Source: Planctomycetota bacterium (GTDB taxonomy: Bacteria > Planctomycetota > UBA1135 > UBA2386). From it: a DNA stretch of 55,138 bases. The translations under genes were made by a program, and so were the position numbers. Of this stretch, positions 17,813-26,538 are shown in pieces. The notes under the pieces were generated by a model. The model was not told the DNA's origin and did not search any database. It was given only the letters and a program-made list of their open reading frames with translations. The stretch covers positions 163,451-218,588 of the forward strand of contig JAPYTD010000001.1 in NCBI GenBank assembly GCA_029936315.1, given 5' to 3'. The stretch's first letter is position 1. Each line of letters starts with the position of its first letter.

Positions 17813-20080
17813 CTACTGCCGACGTTGCTCGATCGAGATCGGTTCGGCCACGTTGTCCATCGCCAGGATCAACCGTGATCGAGCGCCGTCGGGCGCAGAA
17901 TACTCGAGCTGCGCGGGCAAGGCCTGATGCTGGTCGCTGCTATCGGCGGCGAGCGACAGCCGCCACCCGAAGTGCTCGACGCGACGCAGGCGCATCCAAT
18001 CGACTTGGATCCAGCCGCCATCGGGCCAGTGCACGTGTTCCGGGAGCTGGATCTGCTGACTGACCTTCACCGACATGGCCCCGTTTGGGAGGGCGTATTG
18101 GTCGATTAGTTCCTGGGGCTTGACCGGTTGCATTGCAACGTGGCTGGCGACAACGAGCTGGTTGTCGACCTGGCGCGCGATGCGCCCGTCGGTTGTCACG
18201 AGCAAGACTGCGCCTATCTCCTGGGTCGAATCGCCGGTCTGCAGGATGAGCTCCTTGCCATGCTGCCACGCGGCGATCGCGGATCCCCCCTGCTGCCCCG
18301 GGTGGAACCAGTCAAACTTCTCAGTCCATCGCCAACGCGTTCCCTGCAACACATATGCCCGCCAATCCGGCCAGCCAGACACCACTGCCGGGACCTGCAA
18401 CCGGCGCGCTGCCTTCCGACCGTCACCGCGCACCATCCGCAACGCGTAGCGATCGGTCATCTTGATGTCGTCGAGCGCGAACCGGAAGACCTCGCCATCC
18501 TTCAGGATGAACGATAGCCAAACGTCGTTGCGTCGCTCTGCCTCGCCACGACTTATAAACCCACGCCCATCTTCAAAACCGTCCCCATGCGCCCAGCCGC
18601 CGGGCTCGGGGGCGATGACCCAACGACCATCAAGACTGCTGACGGTAGCGCCGTCGGGTTCGAGGATCTCGAACGGAAACACCACTCGCCGTTCGCCAGC
18701 ATGAGCGATGACCAGGTCCTGGTCGATCGCCTCCTGGTTCGCCGGCACCATTTCGTAGCCGGTCGCGGAGCAGCCGAACGAGTGCGGCAGGCCATCGACC
18801 AAAGGGAACGTTGCGCGGGCCGGTGCGGTGGTGCCCTCGGCCACCAACATGCGGCGTACCAGCCACAACTCCGCAGCACCAGATCTGTCGAGCGGCGTCA
18901 CGTGGCACCCGGCCATTTCGGGCTCGCCGTCGGCACTTTCGTAGGCCGGGTAGACCACGATGTGCCAGGGCTCGCCCGCTGGTAGCGAACGAAGCTCGAC
19001 CTTCACCTGCCGACGTCGCGGCACGTCGACCTGCTCCGTCGCCACCCACGTCGCCGGTGGCAGAGCCAGGCTCAGGCCTTCATCGAGCTGAAACCAAAGC
19101 CAATTGTGTGGCGCCAGGTCTTCGACATCGTATCGCCCGCGTTGATCGGTGGTACGCGCGCCTTCCGGGGCTGTGCCGCGGTGTCCACGGAATGGTCGCC
19201 CGTCGGCCCAAAAGGCCACGCCCGCCACCGGACTGCCATTGGCATCGAGTAGGACTCGCCCGCTTGCTGTGGACGGTGGCGGGACCGACGCCGGCAAGTG
19301 TGGGGCTTGCGTGCGATCTGTATGCACCTCCTGGTCGGCGCTTGCGCCAGGCAGAACGAGGCTGACCGGGTGTGACGTCTCGCCCGGCACGACGGCTGAC
19401 GCTTGCCAGGGCTGCCAAACCAACAAACCACAACTCAACAACAGCACGACGGCAATCGCGACTAGCACCTTCTTCATCATCATCCATCCTCCGACCGTGA
19501 TCACGACACCGCCATGCCAAGCGGTCGGCGCATGGTCGGCTCCAATCATCAGGGGCAGCAACCACGCGGCCCGATCCGACTGGACCCGACGATCAAGGCG
19601 TTGCCGCAAGTTGTCGATGGCGCGCTGTAGCCGCTGACGCACGGCCGCAGGCCGTTCCTTGTTGCGCCTCGCAATCTCCGCCGGTTCCATCCCTTGCCAA
19701 TATCGAGCCAACACCACGTCGCGCTGGGCCGGCGGCAGAGTCTCGACAACGGCGATGAGGTCGCGTCGACGTTCTTCAAATACCGCGAGGTCGAACGGCC
19801 CGGGCGTCGAGTCGGTTGCCGGGGGCACAGCACTCTGTTCCCGGGCGCGCCGACGCACGCCCGAACGGCGTAGGTTGTGCGCCGCGTTACGCAACAAGAT
19901 CGTCCACCAGGCCCTCCCGTTACGAACCGCCTCGGGCTGCCTGGTACGGATGGCACCGAGCCACGCTTCCTGTACCACGTCGTCCGGCGACAGATCACGG
20001 CCGGCCAGCTTCGCAGCCAGGTGGCGGAGGCGCTCATTCTGGCGCAGCAGATCCTCGGTGGTGTCGGGATGGGAAGACAT
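17813..20080 (-). CDS. ECF sigma factor fused through a membrane helix to a large extracytoplasmic region
   Basis: A 755-residue single polypeptide. Residues 15-80 are sigma region 2 (SPDDVVQEAWLGAIRTR, RAWWTILLRNAAHNLRR) and 108-162 are region 4 (LPPAQRDVVLARYWQGMEPA, AVRQRLQRAIDNLRQRL). A membrane helix follows at about 203-223 (VLVAIAVVLLLSCGLLVW). The remaining 530 residues include a carboxypeptidase-regulatory-like motif (ASGRVLLDANGSPVAGVAFW) and beta-rich sequence of unknown role. The predicted topology puts sigma in the cytoplasm and the rest outside, so it could be a one-protein transmembrane signalling device. Release of sigma by proteolysis would be needed for normal action; this is inference. 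The ATG at 20080 begins a typical ECF N-terminus. The gene sits between two fliN fragments. Confidence 0.88.
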   Translation of the reverse strand: MSSHPDTTEDLLRQNERLRHLAAKLAGRDLSPDDVVQEAWLGAIRTRQPEAVRNGRAWWTILLRNAAHNLRRSGVRRRAREQSAVPPATDSTPGPFDLAVFEERRRDLIAVVETLPPAQRDVVLARYWQGMEPAEIARRNKERPAAVRQRLQRAIDNLRQRLDRRVQSDRAAWLLPLMIGADHAPTAWHGGVVITVGGWMMMKKVLVAIAVVLLLSCGLLVWQPWQASAVVPGETSHPVSLVLPGASADQEVHTDRTQAPHLPASVPPPSTASGRVLLDANGSPVAGVAFWADGRPFRGHRGTAPEGARTTDQRGRYDVEDLAPHNWLWFQLDEGLSLALPPATWVATEQVDVPRRRQVKVELRSLPAGEPWHIVVYPAYESADGEPEMAGCHVTPLDRSGAAELWLVRRMLVAEGTTAPARATFPLVDGLPHSFGCSATGYEMVPANQEAIDQDLVIAHAGERRVVFPFEILEPDGATVSSLDGRWVIAPEPGGWAHGDGFEDGRGFISRGEAERRNDVWLSFILKDGEVFRFALDDIKMTDRYALRMVRGDGRKAARRLQVPAVVSGWPDWRAYVLQGTRWRWTEKFDWFHPGQQGGSAIAAWQHGKELILQTGDSTQEIGAVLLVTTDGRIARQVDNQLVVASHVAMQPVKPQELIDQYALPNGAMSVKVSQQIQLPEHVHWPDGGWIQVDWMRLRRVEHFGWRLSLAADSSDQHQALPAQLEYSAPDGARSRLILAMDNVAEPISIEQRRQ

Positions 20081-20214
20081 CCTGCAGACAAGGACACCAC
20101 GCGCCGACCGTGCGTAACGCTCAATTGGGCATTTCCTTGTCGACTGCCAGCTCCACAGATCTGCAACGCGCACCTTCGGCGCAAAACGAATGCTCGGGGA
20201 ACCGAGGAACAGCG

Positions 20215-20269
20215 TGCCATCGCCACCGCCACCCTGCGCTGGTTGGCGGTGAAGTTGCTGCCGATGGCA
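20215..20269. repeat. Imperfect inverted repeat upstream of the sigma-fusion gene
   Basis: The outer arms TGCCATCG (20215-20222) and CGATGGCA (20262-20269) are perfect complements. The inner arms CACCGCCA (20224-20231) and TGGCGGTG (20244-20251) also pair, with an asymmetric internal loop of 1 and 10 bases. It lies about 135 bases before the sigma-fusion start and close to the break in fliN. It could be a leader hairpin or a trace of the event that broke fliN. Confidence 0.45.
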
Positions 20270-20284
20270 TGACAGTTACGTGCC

Positions 20285-20501
20285 GCAGAAGATCGCGCGG
20301 AGATCGGGATCTCGACGTCGAGCAATAGATCTAGGTTCTGCTTGTCACCACTCTCCTCGCCTTGGCCTAGCTGGCCAAAGGCAACGGGGGTTGGATCGAA
20401 GCGGCCGCAAGATCAGCACCAGCCGCAGCCATGTCTGCCGCGGCCGCCCACTCTTCGGTGCCGTCCTTCCCTTGCTCTTGTTGTGGCTCGAAATCTGTCA
20501 T
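20285..20501 (-). pseudogene. fliN: fliN fragment, N-terminal part, frameshifted
   Basis: The ATG at 20499-20501 opens a 43-codon frame with an acidic, Ala-rich N-terminus (TEEWAAAADMAAAGADLAAA), then a stop. A second minus frame takes over in the run of five C residues and reads FGQLGQGEESG and NLDLLLDVEIPISAR, the hallmark start of the FliN SpoA region. Similarity then ends abruptly near 20285. The rest of the gene is missing and its C-terminal end lies at 17709-17800, beyond the sigma-fusion gene. The remaining sequence between 20081 and 20284 and between 20502 and 20775 holds no other gene that I can recognise. Confidence 0.6.
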
Positions 20502-20775
20502 CGAAACTACTGACTACCCCGTGAATGCGATACCGCCTGTGGTGTCCAACATGACTTTGCCTGATTGCTGCTAAAGCAGGAGGTTTTGGCGACACCTCAG
20601 AACCGCATCGAGACTCGCAGTTGCGGGTCGCGACAGTCCGCGGGAATGCGTTTGAGGCTCGTACGCGGAAAACCACAGAATCGCTGACTCCCTAAGCTGT
20701 GACCCTATGCTCGCGAGTTCGACACGCGTCCGATGTCGAGCAAGTCGCCATGGCAACTGCCCAAAAGAGCAACCG

Positions 20776-21732
20776 GTGAGACCGGACTTTTTTCAAACTT
20801 CCTCGCCAGATTCCGGCGATCCGGCGGCCGAACTTCGGGCGGGCATTGCCAACTCGCAAGCTCATGTGCCGCCGTGGTACCTATACGGCGAGATCGGATC
20901 CCGCCTGTTTGACGTGATCACGGTGTTACCGGACTACTACCCGACGCGCACCGAAGCCGCCATCTTCACCGAGCACCTGCCGGCCATGGCAAAGGCGACC
21001 GGAATCCAGGATTGCACCCTGATCGACCTCGGCGCGGGCAACTGCGAGAAGGCACCCAAGCTCTTCCCTCACGTGCAACCGCGCCAATACGTGCCCGTCG
21101 ACATCTCGGTCGACTACTTGCGCGGCGTGCTGACGCAGCTGCAACGCGAGCACCCGGACATTGAGATGGTCGGCGTCGGCACCGACTTCTCGAACAACCT
21201 CGTGCTGCCCGATTGCGTGCACAGCGAACGCCGTCTGTTCTTCTATCCAGGCTCGTCGATTGGCAACTTCGATCAGGAGCACGCCATCAGATTCCTGCAG
21301 CAGATCAAGTCCCAACTGCATGGCGACGGCGCCCTCTGGTTGGGCATCGACTTGATCAAGGACCACCAGACCCTCGAACGCGCCTACGACGACGACCTGG
21401 GCGTCACGGCAGCCTTCAACCGCAACCTGCTGCGCAATGTCAACCGAATCGCCGGCACCGACTTCAAGCCGCGCGATTGGCAGCACGTCGCATTGTTCAA
21501 CACTCGGCAGAACCGCATCGAGATGCATCTCGAAGCGACCAACGCGGTGACCGTGACCTGGCCAGGCGGCTCCCGACACTTCTCAGCCAAAGAGCGCATG
21601 CACACGGAGAACTCGTACAAGTACACTCCGGACGCGTTCCGCGAGCTACTCGCACAAGCAGGTCTTCGCACCGTCGGCATGTGGACGGATGACCAGCAGT
21701 GGTTCGCGTTCTTCGCCGCCGTCTCCGCCTGA
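20776..21732 (+). CDS. egtD: L-histidine N-alpha-methyltransferase, ergothioneine biosynthesis
   Basis: A 318-residue SAM-dependent methyltransferase that makes hercynine from histidine. Family motifs are clear: PWYLYGEIGSRLFDVITVLP and YYPTRTEAAIF near the N-terminus, the SAM loop LIDLGAGNCEKA, the RLFFYPGSSIGNFDQEHA stretch and the ending GLRTVGMWTDDQQWFAFF. I prefer the GTG at 20776 because it gives the usual length and start; the ATG at 20707 would add 23 residues unlike the family. The egtB gene begins four bases after its stop, so the pair is one operon. No egtA or egtC is present here. Confidence 0.92.
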   Translation: MRPDFFQTSSPDSGDPAAELRAGIANSQAHVPPWYLYGEIGSRLFDVITVLPDYYPTRTEAAIFTEHLPAMAKATGIQDCTLIDLGAGNCEKAPKLFPHVQPRQYVPVDISVDYLRGVLTQLQREHPDIEMVGVGTDFSNNLVLPDCVHSERRLFFYPGSSIGNFDQEHAIRFLQQIKSQLHGDGALWLGIDLIKDHQTLERAYDDDLGVTAAFNRNLLRNVNRIAGTDFKPRDWQHVALFNTRQNRIEMHLEATNAVTVTWPGGSRHFSAKERMHTENSYKYTPDAFRELLAQAGLRTVGMWTDDQQWFAFFAAVSA

Positions 21733-21735
21733 GCC

Positions 21736-22896
21736 ATGACCAACGCTCGCCGCCTGTCGACAGAGAACCTGTGCCAAGCCCTAGCAGACGCGCGGCAGGC
21801 AACGCTTTCTGCGTCGATGGATCTGTCCGAAGAACAGTGGGTCATGCCGTATGGGGTCTACATCCAACCGGTGGCCTGGGACCTTGGCCACATCGGCTGG
21901 TTTGCCGAGTTCTGGTTGCTGCGCGGCCCCCATCGGCTGAATCCTATGGGCTGCCAGCAGGCCGCGAAGACGGCGAAGTTCTTCAGCCCGGACGAGGACT
22001 ACGACTCGTCAATCGTCGTGCATACCGACCGCTGGAAGATGCCACTGTTTGCGCGCCACGAATTGGCAGAGCGTTTGGCCGCGCAACTGTGCTCAGCGCA
22101 GGCGCACATCCGCTCAACCGGCGACGACCCCAACACCAACTACTTCGCACATCTGACTTTGCTGCACGAGCTAATGCATGTTGAAGCGTTGGCCTGGACG
22201 CGAGCCGAATGCGGCTACCCGACGCCACCCGGCATGAACATGCCCAAGGTCGACAAAAGCTCGCAGATTGTCGTGCCAACCGGCCAGTACAGAACCGGCG
22301 AGCGTGACCCCGAAGAGTTCGTGTTCGACAACGAAGGTCCCGCGGTGGTGCGCCACGGCGAGTTTTCGATCGACTCGCATCCAGTGCGCAACGACGCGTT
22401 CGTTGCATTCGTCGAGGACGGCGGCTACGGCCGCGCCGAGTTCTGGCCGGATCAGCAAGCCCGAGGCAAACACGCGCTGCCGGCACGCTGGCGCCGCACC
22501 GAACTAGGTGACCTCGAACACCGCCACTACGACCAGTGGTTGCCGCTACCCGTCGAAGAGTCGGTCGTGCACATCTCGGCAATCGAGGCGGAGGCCTTCT
22601 GCCGCTGGGCCGGGCGCAAGCTGCCCACAGCACGACAATGGGAGATCGCGAGCCAACACGGCACGCATTGGGGCAACTCGGTGTGGGAATGGACGGCAAC
22701 GACCTTCCATCCGTATCCCTGCTTCCGACCCGGCCCGTACGTGACCTATTCGGCACCATGGTTCCATCATCAACGTGAGTTGCGCGGCGGCGCCTACACG
22801 ACCCACACGCTGATGCATGACGCGCGCTACCGCAACTTCTTCCTGCCGCACCGCACGGACGCGTTCACCGGCTTCCGAACGGTTGACCGGCACTGA
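21736..22896 (+). CDS. egtB: Hercynine oxygenase (sulfoxide synthase), ergothioneine biosynthesis
   Basis: A 386-residue non-haem iron enzyme joining a sulfur donor to hercynine. The N-terminal DinB-like domain provides the iron ligands: His52 in WDLGHIGWFAEFW, and His144 and His148 in LLHELMHVEALAW. The C-terminal formylglycine-generating-enzyme-like domain follows, with FSIDSHPVRNDAFVAFVEDG, FCRWAGRKLPTARQWEIAS and NSVWEWTATTFHPYP. It is somewhat shorter than mycobacterial EgtB. With only egtB and egtD here, a pathway using cysteine directly rather than gamma-glutamylcysteine is possible, but other genes may lie elsewhere. Confidence 0.92.
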   Translation: MTNARRLSTENLCQALADARQATLSASMDLSEEQWVMPYGVYIQPVAWDLGHIGWFAEFWLLRGPHRLNPMGCQQAAKTAKFFSPDEDYDSSIVVHTDRWKMPLFARHELAERLAAQLCSAQAHIRSTGDDPNTNYFAHLTLLHELMHVEALAWTRAECGYPTPPGMNMPKVDKSSQIVVPTGQYRTGERDPEEFVFDNEGPAVVRHGEFSIDSHPVRNDAFVAFVEDGGYGRAEFWPDQQARGKHALPARWRRTELGDLEHRHYDQWLPLPVEESVVHISAIEAEAFCRWAGRKLPTARQWEIASQHGTHWGNSVWEWTATTFHPYPCFRPGPYVTYSAPWFHHQRELRGGAYTTHTLMHDARYRNFFLPHRTDAFTGFRTVDRH

Positions 22897-23047
22897 TTCA
22901 GGCCTGGCGGCGCAGTATCAACAACCACTCGCAAGGGCCCCTTGGAACCGAATCCAGCGCCATCCTGGCCGCCGTCGATGAATGCGTTTGACAGACCGTG
23001 TCGCTGTGCCGACGCTACTTCGCCGAATTGTCCCGCAACCTCCCGAC

Positions 23048-23665
23048 ATGAGTGAATCTCCCCGCAACATCGTGCGCCATGAAGGTGTCATTTCCCGACA
23101 GGATCGGGAGCGCCTACTTGGTCAGCGTGGTTGCGTGGCATGGTTCACGGGTCTGTCGGGTTCGGGCAAGTCGACGGTCGCACGCGCCGCCGAAGAACTG
23201 CTCACGCAAGCCGGCCGCTTCGTCTACGTGCTCGATGGCGACAACGTTCGCCATGGCCTGTGCTCGGACCTCGGGTTCTCCGATGCCGACCGCACCGAGA
23301 ACATCCGCCGCATCGGCCACGTTGCTGCACTGCTCGCCGACGCTGGCGCAATCGTGCTGACGGCATTCATCTCCCCGTTCCGCCAAGACCGCGCGCAAGT
23401 GCGGGAAGTAGTCGGAGAGAACGAGTTCCTCGAAGTGTTCGTCGATGCGCCAATCGACGTCTGTGAATCACGCGACCCCAAGGGCCTCTACAAGAAGGCT
23501 CGCGCCGGTCAGATCCCGGAGTTCACCGGAATCACGTCGCCTTATGAGCCGCCCGAGCAACCCGCCTTGCGGTTGCCGACCGGCCAACTATCACTGGCCG
23601 AGTGCGCGGCCTCGGTTCAGGACATGCTCACACAGAAGGGCTTCCTCAGCCCACCCGCTACCTAG
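23048..23665 (+). CDS. cysC: Adenylylsulfate kinase
   Basis: A 205-residue APS kinase producing PAPS. The P-loop is GLSGSGKST at residues 35-43. The APS-binding motif LDGDNVRHGLCSDLGFSDAD and the SPFRQDRAQVREVV lid region are intact, as is KGLYKKARAGQIPEFTGI. The start is the ATG at 23048, which gives the standard length; the open frame extends to 22982 without family-like residues. It heads the run cysC-cysD-cysNC-wzt-wzm, with 21 bases to cysD. It is a second APS kinase beside the one fused in CysNC, and of the two it is the one with a canonical active site. Confidence 0.95.
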   Translation: MSESPRNIVRHEGVISRQDRERLLGQRGCVAWFTGLSGSGKSTVARAAEELLTQAGRFVYVLDGDNVRHGLCSDLGFSDADRTENIRRIGHVAALLADAGAIVLTAFISPFRQDRAQVREVVGENEFLEVFVDAPIDVCESRDPKGLYKKARAGQIPEFTGITSPYEPPEQPALRLPTGQLSLAECAASVQDMLTQKGFLSPPAT

Positions 23666-23686
23666 GCTATTGAAGGCCGTCTCGTC

Positions 23687-24595
23687 ATGACCAACTACGC
23701 TCTCAGCCACCTGCAGCAACTCGAGCAGGAGAGCATCCATATCATTCGCGAAGTCGCCTCGGAGTTCGAGCGACCCGTAATGCTCTATTCGATCGGCAAG
23801 GACTCCGGCGTGATGCTTCGGCTCGCGCAAAAGGCGTTCGCACCGGCCAAGATCCCATTCAAGATCCTGCACGTGAACACTCGCTGGAAGTTCGGCGAGA
23901 TGATCACGTTCCGCGACAAGTTGGTGAAGGAGCTCGATCTCGACTTTGTCGAGTGGATCAACCCAGATGGCATCAAGGACAACATCGGTCCCTTCGAGCA
24001 CGGCACGCAGCGGCACACGCACGTGATGAAGACCGAGGGCCTCAAGCAGGCGCTCAACGCGGGCCAATACGACGCTGCGTTCGGTGGCGCTCGTCGCGAC
24101 GAAGAGAAGAGCCGCGCCAAGGAGCGAATCTTCAGCTTCCGCGACCGCTTCCATCAGTGGGATCCCAAGAACCAGCGCCCCGAGCTGTGGGAGCTGTTCA
24201 ACTGCGAGGTCAAGAAGGGCGAGTCGATTCGCGTCTTCCCGCTCAGCAACTGGACCGAACTCGACGTCTGGCTCTATGTGCACAAGGAGCAGCTGCCGAT
24301 GGTGCCGCTCTACTTCGCCAAAAAACGCCCGGTGGTGAAGCGCAACGGCACCTGGATCATGGTCGACGATGACCGCATGCCGCTCGAAGACGGCGAAACC
24401 CCCGAAATGAAGATGGTCCGCTTCCGCACGCTCGGTTGCTACCCGCTGACCGGCGCAATCGAATCCGAAGCGGACACCCTGCCGAAGATCATCGAAGAGA
24501 TGCTGCGCAGCCGCGACTCCGAGCGACAGGGTCGGGTGATCGACTTCGATGAAGGCGGTTCGATGGAAGACAAGAAGCGGGAGGGTTACTTCTAG
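23687..24595 (+). CDS. cysD: Sulfate adenylyltransferase subunit 2
   Basis: A 302-residue catalytic subunit of ATP sulfurylase, making adenylylsulfate from ATP and sulfate. The PP-loop motif [19 protein letters not shown] is near residue 35. Other family stretches are [46 protein letters not shown] and [12 protein letters not shown]. The motif reads [10 protein letters not shown] where the more common form is SIGKDSSVML. Its TAG shares one base with the GTG of the next gene (TAGTG), so CysD and CysNC are made together. The length equals that of well-known CysD proteins. Confidence 0.97.
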   Translation: MTNYALSHLQQLEQESIHIIREVASEFERPVMLYSIGKDSGVMLRLAQKAFAPAKIPFKILHVNTRWKFGEMITFRDKLVKELDLDFVEWINPDGIKDNIGPFEHGTQRHTHVMKTEGLKQALNAGQYDAAFGGARRDEEKSRAKERIFSFRDRFHQWDPKNQRPELWELFNCEVKKGESIRVFPLSNWTELDVWLYVHKEQLPMVPLYFAKKRPVVKRNGTWIMVDDDRMPLEDGETPEMKMVRFRTLGCYPLTGAIESEADTLPKIIEEMLRSRDSERQGRVIDFDEGGSMEDKKREGYF

Positions 24596-26538
24596 TGACC
24601 TACACCACGCAACTGGATGAGCTGGGCATCGAAAAGTATCTCGCCAAGTACGGCGAACGCGAGATGCTCAAGCTGCTCACCTGCGGCAGCGTCGATGACG
24701 GCAAGTCGACCTTGATCGGGCGACTACTCTACGACTCCGGACAGGTGCACGACGACGTGCTCGAAGCGACCACCAAGGCATCCGACAAGTTCGGCACAAC
24801 CGGCAAGGAAGTCGACCTTGCTCTGCTCGTGGACGGCCTGCAAGCCGAACGCGAGCAAGGCATCACGATCGACGTCGCCTATCGCTACTTCGCGACCGAT
24901 CGCCGCAAGTTCGTCATGGCCGACACGCCGGGGCACGTGCAATACACGCGCAACATGGCGACCGGAGCATCGAACTGCGACCTGGCAGTCATCTTGATCG
25001 ACGCGCGCCAAGGCGTGCTCGAGCAGACGCACCGCCACTCGTTCATCTGCTCGCTGCTTGGCATCAAGCACTTCGTCATCGCCATCAATAAGATGGACCT
25101 CGTTGACTACTCGCAGGACCGCTACGAAGAGATCCGCGCGGCCTACACGGAGTTCGCCGCGCGCCTGCAGGTGCCAGACATCCACTTCATCCCGATGTCG
25201 GCGCTAATTGGAGAGAACGTCGTGCACCGCGGCGAGAGCATGCCGTGGTTCCAGGGCTCGCCGCTACTCAACCACCTCGAGACGGTGCACGTCGGCAGCG
25301 ACCGCAACCTCTTAGACCTGCGCTTCCCAGTGCAGAACGTGTTGCGACCCAACCTCGACTTCCGCGGCTACTCGGGCACGCTAGCCTCAGGTGTCGTGCG
25401 CGTCGGCGACAAGATCACCGCGCTACCGTCCGGCAAGCAGAGCACGGTCAAGACGCTCGAAACGCACGACGGCAAGCTCGAAGAAGCGTTCGCGCCGATG
25501 GCCGTGGTGATGACGCTCGACGACGAGATCGACATCAGCCGTGGCGACATGATCGTCGCGCCGAACAACGCGCCAACGCTGACAAACGGCGTGGAAGCGA
25601 TGCTCGTGTGGTTCCATGACGCGCCGATGAAGCCGGGTGCCAGCTACCTGATCAAGCACACGACGTCGCAGACGTCGGCGACGATCACAGATTTGCGCTA
25701 CCGCATCAACGTCAACGACCTGCACCGCGAGACGGTGCCCGAGTTGGCAATGAATGAAGTTGGCCGCATCCACTTGGAATGTGCGCGACCGTTGGCGGTC
25801 GACGCCTACACCAAGAACCGCGGTACCGGGTCGTTCATCCTGATCGACCGCATGAGCAACGCGACGGTCGCGGCCGGCATGATCGTCGAGCGCAAGATCG
25901 CCGAAGACGCCCTGCAGCGCCGCACCGAGAGCTACGACGCTGGCAGCAACGTTCGCCTGCAAGACAAGCGCAAGGTCAGCTCGGAACAACGCCAGCAGCG
26001 ACTCGGCCAAAAGCCGTTCGTGCTGTGGATCACGGGCCTGCCGCGCTCGGGCAAGTCGTCGATCGCCTATGAACTTGAGAAGCGCCTGTTCGAACAACAG
26101 AAGTTCGTGCAGGTTCTCGACGGTGAAATCCTGCGTCTCGGCATCAACCGCGACCTGGGCTTCAGTGGCGCAGACCGCTGGGAGAACCAGCGCCGCGCCG
26201 CCGAACTCGCCCGCCTGAATCTGAGCCTCGGTGTCAGCACCGTGGTCGCATTGGTCTCGCCGCTCGGCTTCGAACGCCAGCAAGCCCGAGACATCGTCGG
26301 CGATGGCTTCGTTGAGGTATTCTGTGATGCGTCACTTGAGACCTGCGAAGGCCGTGACACGCACGGCCTCTACGAACGGGCACGCAACGGCGAGATCGCC
26401 AACGTGACCGGCATCGACGCTCCATACGAAGCGCCGACCAACGCCGAGATCGTGCTCGACACAGAAAAGCACGACCTGAAGAGCAATCTGCAGAAGGTGG
26501 TCGACTACCTCAAACAAAACGGACTGCTCGACTCCTGA
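24595..26538 (+). CDS. cysNC: Bifunctional sulfate adenylyltransferase subunit 1 / APS kinase-like
   Basis: A 647-residue fusion starting at GTG. Residues 25-440 are the EF-Tu-like GTPase CysN, with P-loop GSVDDGKSTLIGRLL (31-45), switch DTPGHVQYTRNMATGAS and NKMDLVDYS. Residues 470-647 resemble APS kinase, but its motifs deviate: the P-loop is GLPRSGKSS rather than GLSGSGKST, the APS motif DGDNVRHG becomes DGEILRLG, and the SPFRQDR segment becomes SPLGFERQQ. The P-loop Lys and Ser remain, so ATP binding is likely, while APS kinase activity is doubtful. A separate canonical cysC is two genes upstream. The stop overlaps the wzt start (TGATG). Confidence 0.96.
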   Translation: MTYTTQLDELGIEKYLAKYGEREMLKLLTCGSVDDGKSTLIGRLLYDSGQVHDDVLEATTKASDKFGTTGKEVDLALLVDGLQAEREQGITIDVAYRYFATDRRKFVMADTPGHVQYTRNMATGASNCDLAVILIDARQGVLEQTHRHSFICSLLGIKHFVIAINKMDLVDYSQDRYEEIRAAYTEFAARLQVPDIHFIPMSALIGENVVHRGESMPWFQGSPLLNHLETVHVGSDRNLLDLRFPVQNVLRPNLDFRGYSGTLASGVVRVGDKITALPSGKQSTVKTLETHDGKLEEAFAPMAVVMTLDDEIDISRGDMIVAPNNAPTLTNGVEAMLVWFHDAPMKPGASYLIKHTTSQTSATITDLRYRINVNDLHRETVPELAMNEVGRIHLECARPLAVDAYTKNRGTGSFILIDRMSNATVAAGMIVERKIAEDALQRRTESYDAGSNVRLQDKRKVSSEQRQQRLGQKPFVLWITGLPRSGKSSIAYELEKRLFEQQKFVQVLDGEILRLGINRDLGFSGADRWENQRRAAELARLNLSLGVSTVVALVSPLGFERQQARDIVGDGFVEVFCDASLETCEGRDTHGLYERARNGEIANVTGIDAPYEAPTNAEIVLDTEKHDLKSNLQKVVDYLKQNGLLDS

